In this document: positions 63,882 through 64,000 of the stretch, one piece after another
Position numbering within the stretch: position 1 is the stretch's first letter
Layout: every line of letters begins with the position of its first letter
Assembly: GCF_025200925.1 (NCBI RefSeq)
Contig: NZ_CP104174.1
Coordinates: 5,456,001 to 5,520,000 of the forward strand
Direction of reading: 5' to 3'
Source of the DNA: Bradyrhizobium sp. CB1015
GTDB taxonomy: Bacteria; Pseudomonadota; Alphaproteobacteria; Rhizobiales; Xanthobacteraceae
DNA: 64,000 bases
Translations under genes and position numbers: made by a program
Notes under the pieces: generated by a model
Seen by the model: only the letters and a program-made list of their open reading frames with translations
What the model was told of the DNA's origin: nothing
Database searches by the model: none

Positions 63882-64000
63882 TTAGCCCAACCACCACTTG
63901 CCGGCCAGCATGAAGACTTCGCCCGTGACGACGCCCGCGAAGATCGAACGGCGGGTGAGCAGGAAGACGACGAGCCCGGCGCCGACCGCGCCATAGCGCA
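63882..64000 (-). CDS. Branched-chain amino acid transport protein, AzlD type (5' end outside window)
   Basis: Only the last 38 codons are present: RYGAVGAGLVVFLLTRRSIF, AGVVTGEVFMLAGKWWLG. A final hydrophobic helix with the TRR-SIFAGVVTG pattern fits AzlD, the small partner of the AzlC exporter. It ends 34 bases before the trmO start on the same strand. The assignment rests on a short segment. Confidence 0.6.
   Translation of the reverse strand, partial: RYGAVGAGLVVFLLTRRSIFAGVVTGEVFMLAGKWWLG

Overview
The window is high-GC, densely packed alphaproteobacterial DNA and looks like chromosome of Bradyrhizobium or a close Nitrobacteraceae relative. Support comes from the rhizobial porin, the pleD/divK cell-cycle pair, gatCAB with two small interleaved genes, two DUF3551 secreted proteins, an EipB (DUF1849) envelope protein, and many palindromic intergenic repeats of a type I know from Bradyrhizobium genomes. 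The assignment is inference; no marker rRNA is present.

Layout. 1-3.8 kb: 5' end of a porin gene, tRNA-Ser(GCT), small hypothetical genes and a 30-residue lysine peptide. 3.8-7.6 kb: translationally coupled gatC - small gene - gatA - small gene - gatB. 7.6-12 kb: two nitronate monooxygenases, a LysR regulator and a secreted cyclase-family protein. 12.1-14.3 kb: a 736-residue protein joining a trypsin-like protease to a NUC1-type nuclease. 14.6-18.9 kb: ruvX, an AEC transporter, a CPBP protease and an AidB-like acyl-CoA dehydrogenase. 18.9-21.1 kb: a secreted caspase-like protein overlapping a D-Ala-D-Ala dipeptidase. 21.2-28 kb: pyrB with a dihydroorotase-like gene lacking metal ligands, plsY, a patatin, an amidase and a frameshifted dprA. 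28-32.4 kb: two HxlR regulators each divergent from a redox enzyme, with an IS630 element between. 32.7-39.5 kb: topA, rnr, DUF983, NUDIX. 39.8-42.8 kb: LLM flavin monooxygenase, rpmG with a terminator, small secreted proteins. 42.9-52.3 kb: GNAT, an FAD oxidoreductase divergent from LysR, a cyclase/AAA/TPR protein, and an MFS pump divergent from TetR with a perfect palindromic operator. 52.5-54.2 kb: an IS1182-type element inside an intergenic repeat. 54.3-64 kb: pleD-divK, DUF3572-dinB, two RidA proteins around eipB, a GDPD, a DUF482 acyltransferase, HIT, trmO and the end of an azlD-like gene.

Most genes are housekeeping. The best candidates for unusual biology are the protease-nuclease fusion (12120-14330), the caspase/dipeptidase pair (18891-21070), the pyrB/pseudo-dihydroorotase pair, the peptide-sized genes beside gatB and dinB, and the insertion sequences whose target sites can be rebuilt to the base. 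No CRISPR array, rRNA operon, prophage or replication origin was seen.
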